From: Phenylobacterium deserti | GTDB lineage: Bacteria; Pseudomonadota; Alphaproteobacteria; Caulobacterales; Caulobacteraceae | Length of the DNA stretch: 64,000 nucleotides | Reading direction: 5' to 3' | NCBI GenBank assembly: GCA_945883235.1 | Contig: CAMCXF010000008.1 | Location: 53,383 to 117,382, forward strand | Part shown: one piece after another, positions 33,699 through 43,328 of the stretch | Layout: each line of letters begins with the position of its first letter | Position numbering within the stretch: the first letter of the stretch is position 1 | Position numbers and translations under genes: made by a program | Notes under the pieces: generated by a model | Databases searched by the model: none | What the model was told of the DNA's origin: nothing | The model's input: only the letters and a program-made list of their open reading frames with translations

Positions 33699-35990
33699 AT
33701 GGATCAAGTTGAAAAACGCACCTTCACCGATGAAGAGGCGCTGAACTTCCACCGCTACCCGACGCCTGGCAAGATCGGCATCCAGGCCACCAAACCGATG
33801 TCGACCCAGCGCGACCTCAGCCTGGCCTATTCGCCGGGCGTCGCTGTGCCGGTGCTGGCGATCGCCGCCGATCCAGAGCTGGCGTACGAATACACCTCCA
33901 AGGGCAATCTGGTGGCGGTAATCTCGAACGGCACCGCGATCCTGGGCCTTGGCAATCTGGGGGCGTTGGCGTCCAAGCCGGTGATGGAAGGCAAGGGGGT
34001 GCTGTTCAAGCGCTTCGCCGACGTCGACGCCATCGACGTGGAGATGAGCTGCACCGACGTCGACGAGATCATCACGGTGGTCAAGAACATCGGCGTCACC
34101 TACGGCGGCATCAATCTGGAGGACATCAAGAGCCCGGACTGTTTCCGCATCGAGACGGAACTGCAGGACCTGCTGGACATCCCGGTGTTTCATGACGACC
34201 AGCACGGTACGGCGATCATCTGCTCGGCCGGCCTGATCAACGCCTGCGAGATCACGGGCCGCAAGATCAGCGAAGTGAAGGTGGTTCTGAACGGCCCGGG
34301 TGCCGCTGGCATCGCCACGCTGGGGCTGATGAAGGCCATGGGCGTGAAACACGAGAACGTCATCGCCGTTGACCGCAAGGGCGTGCTCTGGCGCGGACGG
34401 CCCGAGGACATGAACCAGTGGAAATCGGCCCACGCCATCGACACCCCGCACCGCACCCTCGCCGACGCCCTGAAGGGTGCCGACGTGTTCATCGGGGTTT
34501 CCGCCAAGGGTGCGCTGACGCCGGATCTCGTCAAGACCATGGCGCCGCGCCCCATCATCTTCGCCATGGCCAACCCCGACCCCGAGATCACCCCGGAAGA
34601 AGTCTATAGTGTCCGCCCCGACGCCATCGTGGCCACCGGCCGCAGCGACTATCCGAACCAGGTCAACAACGTGCTGGCCTTCCCCTATCTGTTCCGGGGT
34701 GCGCTCGACGTCCGCGCCCGCCGCGTGAACATGGAAATGAAGATCGCCTGCGCCAATGCGCTCGCCATGCTGGCGCGCGAGGATGTGCCTGACGAGGTGG
34801 CCGCCGCCTACCACGGCGTGAAGATGAAGTTTGGTCCGGAGTACATCATCCCGACCCCGTTCGACCCGCGCCTGCTGGCCTATATCCCGCCGTTCATCGC
34901 ACAGGCGGCCATGGACACCGGCGTGGCGCGCAAGCCCATCGAGGACATGGACGCCTATCGCGCCTCGCTGGCGCGTCGACTCGATCCCACAGCGGCCTTC
35001 TCTCAGAAGCTGCAGGGTGCCGTGCTGTCCGGCCCGCAAAAGACCATCGTCTTCGCCGAAGGCGAGGAGCAGAGCGTCATTCGCGCAGCCTATGCCTTCC
35101 AGCAGCAGGGCCTGGGCAAGGCCGTGCTGGTGGGCCGCGAGGATCTGGTGCACGAGAATATGCGCGCCGCCGGCCTGGAGCCCGCAGAAGCCGGGCTGGA
35201 AATCGTCAACGCCCGGGTCTCGCCGTGGAACGACGCGTCAGTCGACCTGCTCTACGGCCGCCTGCAGCGCGAGGGCTACCTGCGCCGCGACATCCAACGC
35301 CTGATCAACCAGGACCGCAACGCCTTCGCCGCCGCCATGGTGGCGCTGGGCCACGCCGACGGGATGGTCACCGGGGTGACGCGGAACTTCGACCAGGTGC
35401 TGGAAGAGGTGCTCAACGTCATCGACCCCGCGCCTGACGGCCGGATCATCGGCATGAGCGTGGTGATGGCCAAGGGCCGCACCCTGTTCATCGCCGACAC
35501 CAACGTCACCGAAATGCCGGTGGCCGAGGAACTGGTCGAGATCGCCATCGAGGCCGCCCGCGCGGTCCGCACCCTGGGCTATGAACCCCGCGTGGCGTTC
35601 ATGAGCTATTCCACCTTCGGCAACCCGATGGGCGAGCGTTCTGCGAGGGTGCGCGACGCCGTCGCCATGCTGGACGAGATGGAGGGCATCGACTTCGAGT
35701 ACGAAGGCGAGATGCCGCCGGAACTGGCCCTGGAGCCGGAATCGCGCGGGTCCTATCCCTTCATGCGCCTGACCGGCCCGGCCAATGTGCTGATCATGCC
35801 GGCCATCCACTCCGCCGCCATCTCCACCCAACTGATCAAGTCGCTGGGCGGGGCCGAGGTGATCGGCCCGATCCTGCTGGGCCTTGAGAAGCCGGTGCAG
35901 ATCTGCCCGCTGGGCTCGTCGGTGTCGCGCATCCTGCAGATGGCGACCTTCTGTGCCTATGACCGGCCGCTGGTGGAGCTCGACCTCTGA
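33699..35990 (+). CDS. maeB: NADP-dependent malic enzyme, MaeB-type
   Basis: A 763-residue fusion. The N-terminal malic enzyme domain (about 1-430) has KPMSTQRDLSLAYSPGVAVP, LGLGNLGALASKPVMEGK and the metal-binding DDQHGTA; it decarboxylates malate to pyruvate with NADP. The C-terminal domain (about 440-763) resembles phosphotransacetylase (IVFAEGEEQSVIRAAYAF; PVAEELVEIA), which in E. coli MaeB is regulatory (acetyl-CoA inhibition) rather than catalytic. The ATG at 33699 has a strong GGGGGAA-type site and fits the family. Divergent from dapB. Confidence 0.95.
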   Translation: MDQVEKRTFTDEEALNFHRYPTPGKIGIQATKPMSTQRDLSLAYSPGVAVPVLAIAADPELAYEYTSKGNLVAVISNGTAILGLGNLGALASKPVMEGKGVLFKRFADVDAIDVEMSCTDVDEIITVVKNIGVTYGGINLEDIKSPDCFRIETELQDLLDIPVFHDDQHGTAIICSAGLINACEITGRKISEVKVVLNGPGAAGIATLGLMKAMGVKHENVIAVDRKGVLWRGRPEDMNQWKSAHAIDTPHRTLADALKGADVFIGVSAKGALTPDLVKTMAPRPIIFAMANPDPEITPEEVYSVRPDAIVATGRSDYPNQVNNVLAFPYLFRGALDVRARRVNMEMKIACANALAMLAREDVPDEVAAAYHGVKMKFGPEYIIPTPFDPRLLAYIPPFIAQAAMDTGVARKPIEDMDAYRASLARRLDPTAAFSQKLQGAVLSGPQKTIVFAEGEEQSVIRAAYAFQQQGLGKAVLVGREDLVHENMRAAGLEPAEAGLEIVNARVSPWNDASVDLLYGRLQREGYLRRDIQRLINQDRNAFAAAMVALGHADGMVTGVTRNFDQVLEEVLNVIDPAPDGRIIGMSVVMAKGRTLFIADTNVTEMPVAEELVEIAIEAARAVRTLGYEPRVAFMSYSTFGNPMGERSARVRDAVAMLDEMEGIDFEYEGEMPPELALEPESRGSYPFMRLTGPANVLIMPAIHSAAISTQLIKSLGGAEVIGPILLGLEKPVQICPLGSSVSRILQMATFCAYDRPLVELDL

Positions 35991-36166
35991 GGTAGGGGTC
36001 GTTGGCCGCTGGGGGCTGACGATCAGCTCCGGTTTGCCAGGCACGCCCTGGGCGTGTTTGTCACAAGTGGGTATATATTTGGCCGTACAGTTAGCCGGGC
36101 TGGCGTGCGACGCCGCATGACCAACTCGCTTGACCAAGGCCCTTGGCCAACCCTAACTTCGGCGAC

Positions 36167-36460
36167 ATGACCATCAACGTCAACATTGGCGAGGCCAAGA
36201 CGCGGCTCTCGGAACTGGTCACCCGGGCGCTTGAGGGTGAGGAGGTCATCCTTCAGAAGGCCGGGCGACCGGTGCTGAAGCTGATGCCGTTGGCCGAGGC
36301 GGAGAGGCTGGACGCCGAACGGATCGCCGCCCGGCGCACCGCCGGCGTCGGCGCGTTCCAGGCGGCGTTTTCGGGTCAGGATCTCAGCCTCGAGACCTTG
36401 AAGGCCGATCGCGACGATCCGCTGGTGCGGTTCCGGAGGAAGTTTGGACCTGCTGCTTGA
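36167..36460 (+). CDS. Phd/YefM-type antitoxin
   Basis: A 97-residue antitoxin: N-terminal DNA-binding/dimerisation domain MTINVNIGEAKTRLSELVTR, then GEEVILQKAGRPVLKLMPL, and a C-terminal toxin-binding tail. It would neutralise the downstream PIN-domain toxin and repress the operon. The ATG at 36167 is preferred over a TTG eight codons upstream because it begins the Phd fold. The toxin gene starts 17 bp before its stop. Confidence 0.86.
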   Translation: MTINVNIGEAKTRLSELVTRALEGEEVILQKAGRPVLKLMPLAEAERLDAERIAARRTAGVGAFQAAFSGQDLSLETLKADRDDPLVRFRRKFGPAA

Positions 36461-36818
36461 TACGCACGTCCTGGTCTGGTTCGCGGCCGGGGACAGACGT
36501 CTGGGGTCGGACTTCCTCAACCTGCTGCCGAACCCCCGGACACGCCTGTTCGTGAGCGCCGTAACCGCACACGAATACGTCGATCTGCTGATGCGCGGGC
36601 GCTTCGGCGAAGGGGTCGATCTCGATCAGCTCCGCGACGTCATGGGCTTTCATCTGCTCGACTTTCCGGCGGAATGCCGGGCGGCGGCCCAGACGCTGCC
36701 GGACATTCACCGCGACCCCGTCGACCGCATGCTCCTCGCCCACGCCATCACGCTCGACCTGCCCCTGGCGACCGCCGACGCCACGCTGGCGCGCTATCCG
36801 GTGCGGATCGTGTGGTGA
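36444..36818 (+). CDS. PIN-domain toxin (VapC-type RNase)
   Basis: A 124-residue PIN nuclease. Conserved acidic residues are Asp6 (LLLDTHVLVW), Glu44 (TAHEYVD), Asp94 (DPVDRMLLAHA) and Asp112 (ATADATL), the Mg-binding set for single-stranded RNA cleavage. The start is TTG (36444) preceded by GGAGGA at 36435-36440, and the gene overlaps the antitoxin by 17 bp. Together they form a type II toxin-antitoxin system. Confidence 0.86.
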   Translation: MDLLLDTHVLVWFAAGDRRLGSDFLNLLPNPRTRLFVSAVTAHEYVDLLMRGRFGEGVDLDQLRDVMGFHLLDFPAECRAAAQTLPDIHRDPVDRMLLAHAITLDLPLATADATLARYPVRIVW

Positions 36819-36858
36819 GGGGGCGAGCCACAGGCGCGGCGCTTCAAAATGTGTGTGC

Positions 36859-36935
36859 GTCCCGGTTTTCGGTTTTTCCCCCCTGACCACGGAGCTTATG
36901 GGTCCCGGTCTTTCGCTTGCAGCGAAAACCGGGAT
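36859..36935. repeat. Palindromic element downstream of the toxin-antitoxin pair
   Basis: An imperfect palindrome at 36903-36934 (TCCCGGT with TTTCGCT, TGC centre, AGCGAAA with ACCGGGA; one mispair). A partial copy of one arm, CCCGGTTTTC, lies at 36861-36870. It resembles REP-like intergenic repeats. The rest of 36819-37056 has no gene and a short region before the Hsp70-like gene with no clear promoter. Confidence 0.55.
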
Positions 36936-37056
36936 GACACCTCGTGGGCGGATGACAAACCAGTGTTGGACGCAGCCGCGTGGGTAGTCTCCACATCACA
37001 CTGTTGTCACCGACCCGACTTTGCTATGGAGCGCGCCCTCCCAAAGGCCCCGCGCC

Positions 37057-38361
37057 ATGTCCGGCTATAGTCTGGGTATCGATTTCGGCACCACCAACAC
37101 CGTGCTGGCCCTGGCCGAAGCGGACGGGCCCGCGCGTCTGGTGCAGTTTCCGGCACCGGAGGGGGAGCTGTTTGCGTTTCGCAGTTGCCTCTCGTTCTAC
37201 GCGCCCGCCGAGGCGCCGCAGGACCGGCAGATCGCCGCCGGGCCCTGGGCCATCGACGCCTATGTGGAAGATCCGGCGGACACCCGGTTTATCCAGTCGT
37301 TCAAGAGCTTTGCCGCCCAGGAGAGCTTCACCGAGACCCAGATCCTGGGGCGGCGTTACCGGTTCGAGGACCTGCTCTCAACTTTCCTGCTGAAGGTGCG
37401 CGACTATGCGGGCGGCGCGTTATCGGGGCTGCCGGATCGGGTGATCGTGGGTCGGCCGGTGACTTTCGCGGGGGGTGCGCCGAAGGAGAGCCTGGCGCTG
37501 GAGCGCTACGAGATCGCCTTCAAGCGGATGGGCGTGAAGGAGGTGCTCTATGCCTATGAGCCGGTGGGCGCGGCGTTCTTTTTCGCGCGCGGGCTCAAGG
37601 AGGACGCCACCGTGCTGGTCGGCGACTTCGGCGGCGGCACCTCGGACTTCTCGATCATCCGGTTCGAGCGTCACGCCGGAGAGATGCGGGCCATTCCGCT
37701 GGGCCGGGCGGGCGTGGGCGTGGCGGGCGACGCCTTCGACTACCGGATCATCGACAATCTGGTGTCGCCGGAACTGGGCAAGGGGTCGAGTTACCAGACC
37801 TTCGGCAAGACGCTGCCGATTCCCAATCGATACTATTCGGCCTTCGCCCGCTGGGATCAGCTGGCCATGATGCGCGCCAGCCGCGACATGCGCGAAATCC
37901 GCAAGCTGGTGCGCGAGGCGGTCGAGCCGGAGAAGATCACGCGGCTGGTGGAGACCCTGGACGAGAACTACGGCTACCGCCTCTACCGCGCGGTGTCGAA
38001 GCTCAAGGAGGCACTGTCGGCGCAGGATACGGCGGAGTTCCGGTTTGAGGCGGGATCGATCCGGATTGTCCACGACGTCCCCCGTGCCCGGTTCGAAGGC
38101 TGGATTGCGCCGGAACTGGCGAAAATCGAGCACGCGGTGGATCAGGCCCTGGCGGACGCAAACCTGCTAGCCAGTGGCATTGATCGGGTGTTTCTTACGG
38201 GCGGGTCATCGCTGGTGCCGGCGGTGCGCGCGATCTTTCACCGCCGGTTTGAACCGGGCCGCATCGAGACCGGTGCCGAGCTGGAATCCATCGCGTCGGG
38301 CCTGGCGTTGATGGCGAGGGAGCGGGACCTCAGCCAGTGGACGACGCGGGCTGGGGCGTAG
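37057..38361 (+). CDS. Hsp70 family protein, YegD-like
   Basis: A 434-residue protein with the Hsp70/actin ATPase fold but no C-terminal substrate-binding domain: phosphate 1 motif GIDFGTTNTV (about 7-16), phosphate 2 motif LVGDFGGGTSDFSII, and the adenosine motif VFLTGGSSLVPAV near residue 385. Matches the YegD group of short Hsp70-like proteins, whose cellular role is not established. The ATG at 37057 is chosen because the ATPase fold starts there; a TTG at 37021 would add 12 residues. It stands alone, followed by intergenic REP-like repeats. Confidence 0.85.
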   Translation: MSGYSLGIDFGTTNTVLALAEADGPARLVQFPAPEGELFAFRSCLSFYAPAEAPQDRQIAAGPWAIDAYVEDPADTRFIQSFKSFAAQESFTETQILGRRYRFEDLLSTFLLKVRDYAGGALSGLPDRVIVGRPVTFAGGAPKESLALERYEIAFKRMGVKEVLYAYEPVGAAFFFARGLKEDATVLVGDFGGGTSDFSIIRFERHAGEMRAIPLGRAGVGVAGDAFDYRIIDNLVSPELGKGSSYQTFGKTLPIPNRYYSAFARWDQLAMMRASRDMREIRKLVREAVEPEKITRLVETLDENYGYRLYRAVSKLKEALSAQDTAEFRFEAGSIRIVHDVPRARFEGWIAPELAKIEHAVDQALADANLLASGIDRVFLTGGSSLVPAVRAIFHRRFEPGRIETGAELESIASGLALMARERDLSQWTTRAGA

Positions 38362-38404
38362 GTGGGGTGGGGTGGAATCCTCGAAATCCAACCACAAAAA
38401 TTGA

Positions 38405-38535
38405 TCGTTATAGCCGGGCTCTTGTCCCGGCTACCCAGAGACGCCGGTCGTGCCAGGCTCGCAGCGGGTCGGCACAGCGCACCCTTTTCACGCCTGCGTT
38501 TATGGGTGGCCGGGACAAGAGCCCGGCCATGACGA
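38405..38535. repeat. REP/BIME-like pair in inverted orientation
   Basis: Two copies of a palindromic unit face each other: GCCGGGCTCTTGTCCCGGC at 38413-38431 and its exact reverse complement at 38509-38527. Similarity extends about ten bases on both sides of each copy. Flanking stem pairs differ in a compensatory way: A with T around copy one, G with C around copy two. This is the layout of a BIME (paired REPs). The surrounding 38362-38567 holds no gene. Confidence 0.8.
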
Positions 38536-38567
38536 TCATGAGGGGTAGCAGAGGGAGAGGAGCACCC

Positions 38568-39314
38568 CTACGGCGCGACCTCGGCGCCGAAGGCCAGTAC
38601 GTCCTCGATCAGGGACGCCGCCGCCAGCTTCACCAGTTCGCCGCCCTTTTCCGGGGTGGCCTGGCCGGGGTCTGAGCCCATGCGGCCGTCGGCATAGCGG
38701 GCGCGGAAGTCGGCGGCTTCGCGGATGGGGCCGGTGGGCGCGATCTGGGGCGCGTAGTTCGCCGACTTGATGGCGTGAGGATAGGCCCATTGGGTGACGG
38801 CAATCTCGGACGGCGTCGCGTGGCTGCCGTGGCCGGAGGGAAACTGGCGGCCAGCCAGGGCCAGCACACCCTTGAGCTCCCACCAGTTCTTCTGCTTGCA
38901 GGCAAAACCGCGCTTGCCGCCGGAATAGCTGACCTCGGCGTAGATCTCGGAGAAGGCGGCGTCGATGGTGGCCGTGTTGCCGCCGTGGCCGTTCAGGAAA
39001 TAGATCTTCTCGAACCCGTGGTGCGCCAGGCTGCGGACCCAGTCGCCGATGGCCAGCATGAAGGTGGAGGGCCGGAGCGCGATGGTGCCGGGGAAATCCA
39101 GATGGTGCTGGGCCATGCCGATGTTGAAGGTCGGCGCGATAAGGATGTCGCCGGTCTTCTGCGCCTCATGGGCGATGATCTCCGGGCAAAGCCAGTCGGT
39201 GCCCAGCAGGCCCGTCGGCCCATGCTGTTCGTTGGACCCGATGGGGATCACCACCGTCTTCGAACGCGCCAGGAAGCCTTCGATTTCGGCCCAGGTGGAG
39301 AGGTGGAGCAACAT
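38568..39314 (-). CDS. Creatininase family amidohydrolase
   Basis: A 248-residue metal-dependent hydrolase of the creatininase family: GSNEQHGPTG (metal-binding Glu/His), GTDWLCPEI, the NGHGGN motif (about 110-115) and SGHGSHATPSE. The family includes creatinine amidohydrolase and mycofactocin MftE, but no mycofactocin genes are nearby, so the substrate is unknown. Normal length. It is convergent with the Hsp70-like gene across the repeat region. Confidence 0.85.
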   Translation of the reverse strand: MLLHLSTWAEIEGFLARSKTVVIPIGSNEQHGPTGLLGTDWLCPEIIAHEAQKTGDILIAPTFNIGMAQHHLDFPGTIALRPSTFMLAIGDWVRSLAHHGFEKIYFLNGHGGNTATIDAAFSEIYAEVSYSGGKRGFACKQKNWWELKGVLALAGRQFPSGHGSHATPSEIAVTQWAYPHAIKSANYAPQIAPTGPIREAADFRARYADGRMGSDPGQATPEKGGELVKLAAASLIEDVLAFGAEVAP

Positions 39315-39400
39315 TGGGGCGGTCCTTCACGGTGCGCGCGGCGTCAGCGCCTCTCCGGCATATTACCTTCCGCATCGCGCGGTAAGGTCAAACGTAGAGT

Positions 39401-39889
39401 TCAGTCGCTCGCGACTTCGATCCGCAGATCCGACGCCTGCATGCCCACCAGCCGCCAGCCGCCCTTGACCTTGCCAAACGTCAGCAGACACCGATCCGGT
39501 GCGCCGTCGTTGCGCAGGCAGGCCCGCTTGCCGTCGATGGATTTCATCTGTCCGGCGATCTGTCCCGCAGAGGGGGCGGTTGTCACGACCTCGCCGGTCC
39601 CGGCCCGCACCAGCCGCAGGGCGTCCGGACCAATCATCCGGTCCAGCGCGAACTCGGAGGGGCCACCCTCCACGTCGAGCTGTTTGGCCCGAGCGACCTC
39701 TGACATCTGCCGGCGCACATCGTCGCGCACCGCCGGACGATCAATCTCGGCCTCGAAGGCGACGCGGTCCCCCTTGGTCGCCGCGGCCAGCAGCCTGCTG
39801 GCGCTTTCGGCCGCCCCCTGCGGCGCAGGCCCGGTGCACCCGGCGAGGCTGATGGCGATCAGTGAGGCGACAACGAGCATCCGAATCAT
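39401..39889 (-). CDS. Predicted lipoprotein, DUF2939-like
   Basis: A 162-residue protein with a lipoprotein signal (MIRMLVVASLIAISLAGC, Cys18). The segment SRLLAAATKGDRVAFEAEID with RPAVRDDVRRQM resembles DUF2939 proteins, and the C-terminus (KVKGGWRLVGMQASDLRI) fits a small beta domain. The ATG at 39889 starts the signal; upstream codons to 39949 are not signal-like. Function unknown. Divergent from the acetyl-CoA synthetase gene, 113 bp between starts. Confidence 0.7.
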   Translation of the reverse strand: MIRMLVVASLIAISLAGCTGPAPQGAAESASRLLAAATKGDRVAFEAEIDRPAVRDDVRRQMSEVARAKQLDVEGGPSEFALDRMIGPDALRLVRAGTGEVVTTAPSAGQIAGQMKSIDGKRACLRNDGAPDRCLLTFGKVKGGWRLVGMQASDLRIEVASD

Positions 39890-40002
39890 CGTCGGAAGGT
39901 CCGCGTCTGCGCGCATCTTCGCAAGAGACCTTGGCGGCGCGTGTTGCACTGGTGGCCCGTCTCCGCTTACTGCCTAAGCATAATTCTTTCGGGAGGTAGT
40001 CC

Positions 40003-42342
40003 ATGTCCGACGGTGAGGTTTTCCCGGTCCCCGAAGCCTGGGCGAAAAAGGCCCATATGAATGCGGCGGCCTATGATGCCGCCGTGCTGCGCGTTGACGC
40101 CGATCCCGATGGCTACTGGTCCGATATCGGCCGCCGGCTGGACTGGATGACGCCCTTCACCGAGGTCAAGGACGTCTCGTTCAACAAGGAAGACTTCCGG
40201 GTACGCTGGTATGGCGACGGGGTGCTGAACGTCTCGGTCAACTGCCTGGATCGCCACCTGAAGAGCAACGGCGATACCGTCGCCCTGATCTGGGAAAACG
40301 ACGACGGCAGCGCTCACGACAAGCTGACCTATCGCCAGTTGCACGCCGAGGTCTGCCGCTGGGCCAATGTGCTGAAGGCCAGGGGCGTCAAGAAGGGCGA
40401 CCGGGTCACCATCTATCTGCCGATGATCCCGGCGGCGGCGGCGGCGATGCTGGCGTGTTCGCGGATCGGGGCGGTGCACTCGGTGGTGTTCGGCGGGTTC
40501 TCGCCCGACAGCATCGCCGGGCGGATCCAGGACTGTGATTCGAAGATCGTCATCACCGCCAACGAGGGCCTGCGCGGCGGCAAGATCGTGCCATTGAAGG
40601 CCAATGTCGACGCGGCGCTGAACTCCTGCCCGGGCGTCACCGACGTGATCGTCGTTCGGCGTACGGCGGCCGACGTGAACATGGTCGAAGGTCGCGACGC
40701 CTGGTTCTCGGACCTCAAGAAGACGGTTTCAGACGTCTGCGATCCAGAACCGATGAACGCGGAGGATCCGCTGTTCATCCTCTATACGTCGGGGTCCACG
40801 GGCAAGCCCAAGGGCGTGCTGCACACCACCGGCGGATATCTGGCCTGGGCTGCCTGGACCTTTGAGACGGTCTTCGATTACCGGGCCGGCGAGGTGTTCT
40901 GGTGCACCGCTGACGTGGGCTGGGTGACCGGACATTCGTATGTGGTCTACGGGCCATTGGCCAACGGTGCGACCAGCCTGATGTTTGAGGGCGTGCCCAA
41001 CTATCCGACCTCGTCTCGGTTCTGGGAGGTGTGTGACAAGCATCAGGTGGAGATCTTCTACACCGCGCCCACCGCACTCCGGGCCCTGATGCGGGAGGGC
41101 GACGAACCGGTGACGCGCACCTCGCGCAGCTCGATCCGACTGCTGGGCACAGTGGGTGAGCCGATCAATCCCGAGGCCTGGCTGTGGTATCACCGGGTGG
41201 TGGGCGAGGGGCGCTGTCCGATCGTTGACACCTGGTGGCAGACCGAGACCGGGGCCTGCCTGATGACGCCTCTGCCGGGTGCGCATGCCCTGAAGCCAGG
41301 GTCCTGCGCCAGACCGCTGCCGGGCGTGATGCCGCAGCTGGTGGACGCGGAGGGCCTGGTTCTGGACGGCGCGATCAGCGGCAACCTTTGCCTCACCGAC
41401 AGCTGGCCCGGCCAGATGCGCACGGTCTATGGCGACCACCAGCGCTTCATCGACACCTACTTCTCGACCTATCCCGGCAAGTACTTCACCGGCGACGGGG
41501 CGCGTCGTGACGCGGATGGCTATTACTGGATCACGGGCCGGGTCGACGATGTGATCAACGTCTCCGGGCACAGGCTGGGCACTGCCGAAATCGAGAGCGC
41601 GCTGGTGGGACATCTGGCCGTGGCTGAGGCCGCCGTCGTGGGCTATCCGCACGATATCAAGGGCCAGGGCATCTATTGCTATGTGACGCTCAAGGTCGGC
41701 ATCGATGCCACCGACGCCCTGCAGGCCGACTTGCGCGGCCACGTCCGGCGCGAGATCGGGCCGTTTGCCGCACCTGACGTGATCCAGTTTGCGCCCGGCC
41801 TCCCCAAGACCCGTTCGGGCAAGATCATGCGTCGCATTCTGCGCAAGATCGCCGAGGACGATCTGTCCAACCTGGGCGACATTTCCACCCTGGCCGAGCC
41901 GGCGGTGGTCGATGATCTGGTGAAGAACCGCGCCGCGCGCCGCGGAGACGACGAGATCATCAGCGACGGCCAACGGGTCTCGACCCGCGAGGTCGAAGCT
42001 GTGCTGGCCAACCACGACGCGGTCGCCGAGGCTGCCGCGGTCGGATTCCCCTCTGCAAAGCGTGGTGAAGCTGTCTGGGCCTTCGTAACGCCAGAGGAAG
42101 GCGCGATGGTGAGCGATGTGCTGGCCGCTGATCTGAAGGGCTGGATTCGCCGTGAGCTCGGCGCTCACGCGGTGCCCGAGGTGGTGCAGTTCGGTCCGTT
42201 GCCGAAGACGCGGTCAGGCGAAGTGGTGCGACCGCTGCTGGAGCGGATCGCTGCCACCGGTGAAGCCGGCGATGTCTCAGGTCTCGCCGATACGGCCGTC
42301 GCCGACTACCTGGTCAATACCCGGGCTGACGCCCTGGGCTGA
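40003..42342 (+). CDS. acs: Acetyl-CoA synthetase with an extra degenerate C-terminal domain
   Basis: A 779-residue Acs; usual length is about 650. Residues 1-645 are a complete synthetase (acetate + ATP + CoA to acetyl-CoA): P-loop-like [38 protein letters not shown], hinge Asp515/Asp516 and catalytic, normally acetylatable Lys607 in [10 protein letters not shown]. Residues 649-779 repeat the C-terminal lid domain: [20 protein letters not shown] aligns with the hinge region, and [12 protein letters not shown] has Glu740 where Lys is needed. The ending [20 protein letters not shown] mirrors [30 protein letters not shown]. Rsm22 follows, overlapping by TGATG. Confidence 0.93.
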   Translation: MSDGEVFPVPEAWAKKAHMNAAAYDAAVLRVDADPDGYWSDIGRRLDWMTPFTEVKDVSFNKEDFRVRWYGDGVLNVSVNCLDRHLKSNGDTVALIWENDDGSAHDKLTYRQLHAEVCRWANVLKARGVKKGDRVTIYLPMIPAAAAAMLACSRIGAVHSVVFGGFSPDSIAGRIQDCDSKIVITANEGLRGGKIVPLKANVDAALNSCPGVTDVIVVRRTAADVNMVEGRDAWFSDLKKTVSDVCDPEPMNAEDPLFILYTSGSTGKPKGVLHTTGGYLAWAAWTFETVFDYRAGEVFWCTADVGWVTGHSYVVYGPLANGATSLMFEGVPNYPTSSRFWEVCDKHQVEIFYTAPTALRALMREGDEPVTRTSRSSIRLLGTVGEPINPEAWLWYHRVVGEGRCPIVDTWWQTETGACLMTPLPGAHALKPGSCARPLPGVMPQLVDAEGLVLDGAISGNLCLTDSWPGQMRTVYGDHQRFIDTYFSTYPGKYFTGDGARRDADGYYWITGRVDDVINVSGHRLGTAEIESALVGHLAVAEAAVVGYPHDIKGQGIYCYVTLKVGIDATDALQADLRGHVRREIGPFAAPDVIQFAPGLPKTRSGKIMRRILRKIAEDDLSNLGDISTLAEPAVVDDLVKNRAARRGDDEIISDGQRVSTREVEAVLANHDAVAEAAAVGFPSAKRGEAVWAFVTPEEGAMVSDVLAADLKGWIRRELGAHAVPEVVQFGPLPKTRSGEVVRPLLERIAATGEAGDVSGLADTAVADYLVNTRADALG

Positions 42343-43310
42343 TGTCGCCAGACCTGCCGCCTGCGCTTCGCGGCGCCATTGACCGGGAAATGGCCGGGGT
42401 CTCTCGCCAGAGCATGGCGGCGCGGACGGCTGCCACGACGACGGCCTACCGGGCCGGCGGGACATCCGCGTCGGCGATCCGTGGCCGCGATGATGCGTTG
42501 GCCTATGCGCTGGCCCGGCTTCCGGCGACCTATGCCGCATGCGCGGAAGTATTCTCCGAAGCCATGCGAATGGTGCCGGGCTTTGCGCCGACCAGTCTGC
42601 TCGATGCGGGGTGCGGGCCCGGCGGCGGCAGTTGGGCGGCTGTCGAGGCCTGGTCCGGGTTAACCGCCGTCACATGGCTGGACGCCAATCCACCGTTTCT
42701 TGAGCTGGCGCAGCGGCTGGCGGCGGACTGCTCGCTTCAGACCGCCAATGTTCAGCGGGGCGATCTGATGGCTGGCGGCTATCCCGTCGCCGACCTGGTG
42801 CTGGCCAGCTATGCCCTGGCAGAGATCGCGCCGGCGTCACAAGGCCAGGTCGTGACCCACCTCTGGGATGCCTGTGGCGGCTTGCTGGCGCTGGTCGAGC
42901 CGGGCACGCCCGCCGGCTACGCGCGCATCCTGGCGGCGCGGAACACCCTGATCGCGGCCGGCGCGATCCTCGTGGCACCCTGCCCGCACCAAAACGCCTG
43001 CCCCCTGATCGAACCGGACTGGTGCCACTTCAGCGTTCGCCTGGCGCGCAGCCGCGACCACCGTCTGGCGAAGGGCGCCGAGGTTCCCTACGAGGACGAG
43101 AAGTTCGCCTATCTGCTGGCGTCGCGCCCCGGGCTGGCTGTGGCCCCCTGGCAATCGAGGGTCCTGGCCCGGCCCCGCGTCGGCAAGCCGGGTATCGACA
43201 TCAAGCTGTGCGGGCCCGACGGCCTCGAACATCGCTTTGCCGCCAAGCGTGACAAACCCAATCATGCCATTGCGCGCCGCCTCGATTGGGGCGACGTGTG
43301 GCCAAACTAG
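42342..43310 (+). CDS. Small ribosomal subunit Rsm22 family methyltransferase
   Basis: A 322-residue Rsm22-like SAM-dependent methyltransferase: motif I LLDAGCGPGGGSWAA (about 86-100), an acidic residue in WLDANPPFLELA, and the Rsm22 C-terminal block with CPHQNACPLIEPDWCHFS (Cys cluster) and KGAEVPYEDEKFAYLL. In eukaryotes Rsm22 (METTL17) is needed for the mitochondrial small subunit; bacterial members are less studied. The ATG overlaps the acs stop (TGATG), so coupling to acs is likely. Confidence 0.86.
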   Translation: MSPDLPPALRGAIDREMAGVSRQSMAARTAATTTAYRAGGTSASAIRGRDDALAYALARLPATYAACAEVFSEAMRMVPGFAPTSLLDAGCGPGGGSWAAVEAWSGLTAVTWLDANPPFLELAQRLAADCSLQTANVQRGDLMAGGYPVADLVLASYALAEIAPASQGQVVTHLWDACGGLLALVEPGTPAGYARILAARNTLIAAGAILVAPCPHQNACPLIEPDWCHFSVRLARSRDHRLAKGAEVPYEDEKFAYLLASRPGLAVAPWQSRVLARPRVGKPGIDIKLCGPDGLEHRFAAKRDKPNHAIARRLDWGDVWPN

Positions 43311-43328
43311 AAAAGCCGGAGACGTTCC

